Source: JAEYZS01 sp964469265 (GTDB lineage: Bacteria; Bdellovibrionota; Bdellovibrionia; Bdellovibrionales; JAEYZS01). From it: a stretch of 20,689 nucleotides of DNA. This document shows, one piece after another, positions 19,914 through 20,689 of the stretch (position 1 is its first letter; the number at the start of each line of letters is the position of its first letter). The position numbers and the translations under genes were made by a program. The notes under the pieces are model-generated. The model did not search any database. It saw nothing but the letters and a program-made list of their open reading frames with translations, and was not told the DNA's origin. Where the stretch lies: contig CAYXYF010000031.1 of assembly GCA_964469265.1 (NCBI GenBank), positions 1-20,689 of the forward strand, in the 5' to 3' direction.

Positions 19914-20689
19914 AAGCCTGTGATGTATGAGACGTAGACTTTACTGCCCATTACCATGAATGTGTAAACTGTTTCAGTTCCAGCTTCCGTTGCTCCATGG
20001 TCAGGAGGGTACATTACTGTTAATGCACCAGTTCCGTTACCGCTGTAGGCAGTAAATGCACATGTGCCCGATGTTGTACCTTGGATTGCTAAAGAGTATG
20101 AACCACCGTCACGCATATGGTTAAGAGAGAACGAGCCACAAGATTGAGATGTGTATTGAAGATTACCCGTTCCGAAATTGATAGAAGTATCATTATCTTG
20201 AGCCGCAGTTCCCACAATCGCGCCATGAACTTTTAGGTATGTTTGTTGGAAATCACCATAGATTAATGGAGTGTCGCTTTCATCGTTATGAATATATAAT
20301 TTATTGCTGATTGCACCCGGGGCAGTGGGACCCGCGGATCTACCGATGAATACGTTTCTTGTGCTTGCACCATTTACATTATACCCCGCTCCTGTACCCA
20401 GAGCTGTGTTATGTTCACCTGATACTAAACCGTTAAGAGTACTTCTTCCTATCGCAACGTTCGATGCTCCAGTAGTTGCATTACCCATAGCCCCAGCACC
20501 AACGGAGGTATTTCCGTCTCCGTCAACGTTCTTCGGGTTCGCTCCGACACCTATTGCAGTATTATTGTCGCCGTTTTTATTGCCATATAAAGCATCATGA
20601 CCCAAGGCTGTATTCGAAATCCCTGCATCTGTCTCTCTTAGAGCGTTAAACCCAACCGCTGTATTAGATGAACCCGTAGTCAACGCATA
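19904..20689 (-). CDS. MAT-like trimeric fibre protein, C-terminal part
   Basis: The frame is open to the right edge, so the 5' end, with signal peptide and stalk, is missing; 261 residues are visible. The N-terminal half holds seven YadA-head-like repeats (NTAVGFNAL, NTALGHDAL, NTAIGVGA, NTSVGAGAM, NVAIGRSTL, NTALGTGA, NVFIGRSAG), which form trimeric left-handed beta-rolls. A short neck (KLYIHNDESDTPLIYGDFQQ) follows. The end is a globular tip (SINFGTGNLQYTSQSCGSFS, DGGSYSLAIQGTTSGTCAFT, PPDHGATEAG, YTFMVMGSKVYVSYITG). No YadA membrane anchor or endosialidase chaperone is at the C-terminus. This matches the MAT fibres known from Bdellovibrio, which sit on the predator surface and help recognise prey. 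The ligand of this tip is unknown. Confidence 0.82.
   Translation of the reverse strand, partial: YALTTGSSNTAVGFNALRETDAGISNTALGHDALYGNKNGDNNTAIGVGANPKNVDGDGNTSVGAGAMGNATTGASNVAIGRSTLNGLVSGEHNTALGTGAGYNVNGASTRNVFIGRSAGPTAPGAISNKLYIHNDESDTPLIYGDFQQTYLKVHGAIVGTAAQDNDTSINFGTGNLQYTSQSCGSFSLNHMRDGGSYSLAIQGTTSGTCAFTAYSGNGTGALTVMYPPDHGATEAGTETVYTFMVMGSKVYVSYITGFTP

Noticed and set aside
1..20689. tRNA, rRNA, prophage or intact transposase genes
   Set aside because: None could be recognised; the repeats at 19691-19755 recall insertion-sequence ends but no transposase is present.

Overview
The window looks like a chromosome segment of a Bdellovibrio-like bacterium (phylum Bdellovibrionota). This is inferred from protein content: two outer-membrane beta-barrels of the myxobacterial/Bdellovibrio type, a fibre protein with YadA-head-like repeats and a C-terminal domain typical of Bdellovibrio MAT (mosaic adhesive trimer) fibres, and large secreted mosaics with TSP1, Cys-rich, FG-GAP and Fn3 modules. 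Two runs of exactly 100 N (13710-13809 and 19161-19260) show a scaffolded draft assembly.

Left part (1-4.5 kb). Three minus-strand envelope genes come first: a partial secreted protein and two beta-barrels. A SmpA/OmlA-like lipoprotein and a FliL-like membrane protein follow on the plus strand. An FHA-domain sigma-54 activator converges on the FliL-like gene.

Core part (4.5-12.7 kb). A plus-strand operon, engB-kdsB-pyrG-kdsD, has a recognisable sigma-70 promoter. It joins ribosome assembly to CMP-Kdo supply: PyrG makes the CTP that KdsB uses, and KdsD makes the arabinose 5-phosphate precursor. It converges on a minus-strand ftsB-like/polA pair. The stop codons of kdsD and polA are each fused to the same palindrome, and a third, diverged copy lies just upstream of polA. 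Upstream of ftsB is a beta-barrel protein with a Lys/Ala-rich N-terminal arm, followed by a strong intrinsic terminator.

Accessory part (12.7-20.7 kb). All large genes are on the minus strand and encode exported surface proteins: a beta-helix protein with Fn3 repeats (interrupted by a gap), a TSP1/Cys-rich/FG-GAP lipoprotein, and the 3' part of the MAT-like fibre. Between the last two lie two toxin-antitoxin modules, higBA-like (minus) and brnTA-like (plus, with a gap in the toxin). A dispersed repeat occurs four times here. It contains the stop codons of two of the surface genes, and two of its copies form an exact 25-bp direct repeat on either side of brnTA. These repeats, together with the adhesin and toxin-antitoxin cargo, are the most unusual part of the window.
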